Of a DNA stretch of 64,000 nucleotides, positions 61,744 through 64,000 are shown in pieces (position 1 is the first letter of the stretch; every line of letters begins with the position of its first letter). The position numbers and the translations under genes are program-made. The stretch lies in NCBI RefSeq assembly GCF_020966755.1, contig NZ_JAJKFT010000010.1, positions 1,638,720 to 1,702,719 of the forward strand, given 5' to 3'. Below the pieces are notes generated by a model, which worked only from the letters and a program-made list of their open reading frames with translations, was not told the DNA's origin and did not search any database. Origin of the DNA: Blastopirellula sediminis (GTDB taxonomy: Bacteria > Planctomycetota > Planctomycetia > Pirellulales > Pirellulaceae).

Positions 61744-63087
61744 CTACGGCTCCTGATCGGGGGAAGATGGTTTGGCGGATCGCAGTTTGGCGCGAATCGA
61801 TTGGAGTCGCTCGGCCAGTTCGACTTCAAAGCCGCGCGGGACGGGGCGATAATACTCGCGATCGACGCCAAGATAGTCTTGAGCGGCGACGCCATCCTCG
61901 GCGTCGTGGGAATATTGGTAACCGGATCCATGACCCAGCGATTTGGCGCCTTGGTAGTGGGCGTCTTTGAGATGGACCGGAACCGGGATCAAACGTCCTT
62001 CGCGCACGTCTTGCCGCGCTTCACCGATCGCCAGCGTGGCGGCGTTCGACTTTGGCGCACAAGCGAGATAGGCGACCGTTTGCGACAGAGTCAGCTGACA
62101 CTCAGGAAGGCCGATGAACTCGCAGGCCTGCATGGCGGCGACCGCCAGCGGAAGCGCTTGCGGATCGGCGTTGCCGATATCTTCGCTCGCGGAGATGACC
62201 AGTCGCCGCGTGAGGAAGCGAACGTCTTCGCCCCCTTCCAGCATGCGGGCCAACCAATACAAGGCGGCGTCCGGATCGCTGCCGCGGATGCTTTTGATCA
62301 ACGCGCTCGCGGCGTCATAATGCGAGTCGCCATCGCGATCGTACTGCACCGCTTTGCGCTGGACCGATTCGGCGGCTAACTCTTGCGTGAACTCGACGGG
62401 GCGCTCTTTGCTCGAAAGGACGCCGATCTCCAGGGCGTTCAGGGCACGTCGGGCGTCGCCGTCGCTTACTTCGGCCAGAAACTCCAGCGCGTCGTCGTGG
62501 ATGTTGACCGGGATGTTGCCGAGACCGACCGACCTGTCGGCCAGCGCGCGGCGAATCAGTCCTTTCACATCGTCTGGCGACAGCGGCTGAAACTGAAAGA
62601 TCTGGCTTCGGCTGACCAGCGCGCTGTTGACCGCAAAGAAGGGATTGCTGGTCGTGGCGCCGACCAGGATGACGACGCCGTTTTCGACGTCGGGCAGCAG
62701 CGCGTCTTGCTGCGATTTGTTGAAGCGGTGGATCTCGTCGATGAAGAGCAGCGTGCGGCGCCCGCCGGAGGCGATTTCGTCTTTCGCCTTCAGCAGCACT
62801 TCGCGCAGTTCCTTCACGCCGCTGGTGACCGCGTTCAGTTGTTCAAAGCGGCTGCGGCATTCGCGGGCCAGCAGTTGCGCCAGCGTCGTTTTGCCGGTTC
62901 CCGGAGGACCGTAAAAGAGGACCGAGTTGAGCCGGTCGGACTGGATCAAGCGGCGGAGGAGTTTCCCTTCCCCCAGAAAGTGACGCTGCCCGGCGAACTC
63001 TTCGAGGGTGCGGGGGCGCATTCGCGCGGCGAGGGGCCGGACGCGATCCAGGTTTTTCGCTTCCGCTTTTTCGAATAAAGAGGACAC
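61744..63087 (-). CDS. rarA: Replication-associated recombination ATPase RarA
   Basis: The 447-residue protein has clamp-loader AAA motifs: LAARMRPRTLEEFAGQRHFL, Walker A GPPGTGKTT, Walker B FIDEIHRFNK, sensor ATTSNPFF and the MgsA C-terminal tetramerisation region with YQYSHDAEDGVAAQDYLG. RarA/MgsA (WRNIP1 in eukaryotes) acts at stalled forks. I chose GTG 63087 because MSSLFEKAEAKN-type starts fit the family; an in-frame TTG start at 63153 would add 22 residues. Confidence 0.95.
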   Translation of the reverse strand: MSSLFEKAEAKNLDRVRPLAARMRPRTLEEFAGQRHFLGEGKLLRRLIQSDRLNSVLFYGPPGTGKTTLAQLLARECRSRFEQLNAVTSGVKELREVLLKAKDEIASGGRRTLLFIDEIHRFNKSQQDALLPDVENGVVILVGATTSNPFFAVNSALVSRSQIFQFQPLSPDDVKGLIRRALADRSVGLGNIPVNIHDDALEFLAEVSDGDARRALNALEIGVLSSKERPVEFTQELAAESVQRKAVQYDRDGDSHYDAASALIKSIRGSDPDAALYWLARMLEGGEDVRFLTRRLVISASEDIGNADPQALPLAVAAMQACEFIGLPECQLTLSQTVAYLACAPKSNAATLAIGEARQDVREGRLIPVPVHLKDAHYQGAKSLGHGSGYQYSHDAEDGVAAQDYLGVDREYYRPVPRGFEVELAERLQSIRAKLRSAKPSSPDQEP

Positions 63088-63259
63088 AACCGCAGACTCA
63101 GGGGGAGAATGTTTCGTTCCTCCTATTGGAATCGTCCGGCGCGATCCGGGCAACCGGGTTTCGTGGTTGCCCTTTCAGGCGAGAAAGGAAGAATGGAACA
63201 CGGAGGCCGCGGATTAATCACGTCGGAAGACGGCCGGAATTCATCGCAGTTTGAATGAA

Positions 63260-63736
63260 ATGAAGATTCGCCTCATGATTTGGATCGCATTGGGAGTCGT
63301 CGGGGGGATTCTGTTGATTTTCGTCGTCGCTACGGTGATGACGGTCGACGACTGGTCGCGTGATTTGTCGACCAACGTGGCCGAGACGAAGCAGAAAGCG
63401 ACCGACCCGCTGCTGCGGCCGATTGATCGACAGGCGACGCTTGACTGCGCGAAGCAGGTTGTCGAGCGGAAAATCGGCGAGATTCCGCGGTGGACGCTCG
63501 GCAGTATCGACGGGGGCGAAGAGGTGGTGATCCACGCCACCCGCAAGACGCCGCTCTGGGGATTTATCGACGACATCCGCGTCACGATCACACCGGCCGA
63601 GTGGGGAGTATCGATTGCGGTCTACAGCAAATCGCGGGTCGGCAAAGGAGACCTGGGGCAGAACCCGCGGAATATCAAGGAACTGACCAGTCGACTGCAG
63701 GAAATCGACGAGCAGGCGTGGATTTGTGAGGAGTAG
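63260..63736 (+). CDS. DUF1499-like membrane protein
   Basis: The 158-residue protein has one N-terminal helix (about 7-27) and a DUF1499-like region (about 55-158) with RKTPLWGFIDDIRV and SRVGKGDLGQNPRNIKELTS. DUF1499 is a small extracytoplasmic domain of unknown function. Start ATG 63260; a TTG at 63251 is possible. It is divergent from rarA. Confidence 0.65.
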   Translation: MKIRLMIWIALGVVGGILLIFVVATVMTVDDWSRDLSTNVAETKQKATDPLLRPIDRQATLDCAKQVVERKIGEIPRWTLGSIDGGEEVVIHATRKTPLWGFIDDIRVTITPAEWGVSIAVYSKSRVGKGDLGQNPRNIKELTSRLQEIDEQAWICEE

Positions 63737-63746
63737 CGGTCGATCG

Positions 63747-63775
63747 TAGCCCGAGGCGCAAGCCGAGGGAATGCG
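63747..63775 (+). repeat. GAGGGAATGCG dispersed repeat, copy 3
   Basis: TAGCCCGAGGCGCAAGCC followed by GAGGGAATGCG, nearly the same as 47662-47690. It lies 10 bases past the DUF1499 stop. Confidence 0.8.
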
Positions 63776-63814
63776 TTACCCATCCTGCACACGACAGTTC
63801 GCGTCACGACTCTT

Positions 63815-63990
63815 CAGGCCCAACGGGCCGAACTAATCTAGCCCAGGGCGCAGCCCTGGGTGTCGTGCGCAAACAAAAACGTTGACGTTTGAGTTGGCGA
63901 TTTTCGCGCCATGTCAAACGTCAACGTTGCGTTGGTTCATTCAACCCAGGGCTGCGCCCTGGGCTACGTTAGAACGGCCCTTTGGGCCTA
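63815..63990. repeat. Composite palindromic repeat inside a larger palindrome
   Basis: Bases 63878-63990 repeat the element at 52629-52757 in the same orientation. The central inverted pair is 15 bases and perfect (63878-63892 with 63914-63928). An inverted copy of the outer modules lies at 63815-63861 (GGCCCAACGGGCC and CCCAGGGC..GCCCTGGG), making the whole region a large imperfect palindrome. No reading frame is present. Confidence 0.87.
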
Positions 63991-64000
63991 AGAGCTTTTC

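Overview
The window looks like chromosomal DNA of a planctomycete, most likely family Pirellulaceae (Blastopirellula/Bremerella-like). The evidence is the gene content: two DUF1559 pseudopilin-like proteins, DUF1080 and ThuA proteins, a DUF1573 protein, a very large PVC-type CxxCH cytochrome fusion, a BlaI/M56 sensor pair with a long C-terminal extension, an 'NPYASP' leader, TolC/MacAB-like export genes and an EF-P/EpmB pair. The DNA is GC-rich, so most genes carry long antisense shadow frames. I found no rRNA, tRNA, CRISPR array, prophage or insertion sequence.

Layout. 1-4.7 kb: left-truncated rpiB, a GT-C-like membrane protein with a DPM1-type GT2 partner, and a GlpG-like rhomboid. 4.8-9.9 kb: a small unknown, aroB, a FixJ-type response regulator, an HDOD/degenerate-GGDEF protein and a ZIP transporter. 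10-16.9 kb: a four-gene export operon (TolC lipoprotein, MacA-like adaptor with a C-terminal EF-hand pair, MacB-type permease, ABC ATPase). 16.9-23.6 kb, minus strand: a zinc-ribbon/PilM fusion that appears circularly permuted, a DUF1573 protein and two DUF1559 pseudopilins. 24-29.7 kb: PmoA-family protein, MOSC, CsaA-like tRNA-binding protein, a GT2, an ion channel, and a LysM/L,D-transpeptidase fold that has lost its catalytic residues. 29.8-33.2 kb: DUF3050, efp facing epmB, DUF2293. 33.3-37.7 kb: secreted beta-helix protein, SGNH-like protein, ThuA and DUF1080-ThuA. 37.8-41.5 kb: PTPMT1-like phosphatase, NMT1-type lipoprotein, YyaL/DUF255. 41.6-44.4 kb: a surface-modification group (sulfotransferase, FkbM methyltransferase, PhyH-like dioxygenase). 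44.6-47.5 kb: FHA protein, a secreted unknown, infA. 47.5-48.4 kb: an unusual noncoding stretch with five T-tract repeat units. 48.4-60 kb: the BlaI/M56 operon with an operator-overlapped promoter, a Clp-N-like protein, several small unknowns, a frameshifted gene, a stand-alone copy of part of the M56 sensor, and a 1045-residue cytochrome c/beta-propeller/cupredoxin fusion. 60-63.7 kb: VOC protein, sugar isomerase-like protein, GlsB/YeaQ membrane protein, rarA, DUF1499.

Three families of dispersed palindromic repeats occupy intergenic gaps in the right third. The most developed is a composite element at 52.6 kb that recurs at the right end inside a larger palindrome. The most unusual observations are the apparent circular permutation of PilM, the T-tract array, the composite repeat, the EF-hand adaptor, the inactive L,D-transpeptidase and the partial duplication of the M56 sensor gene.
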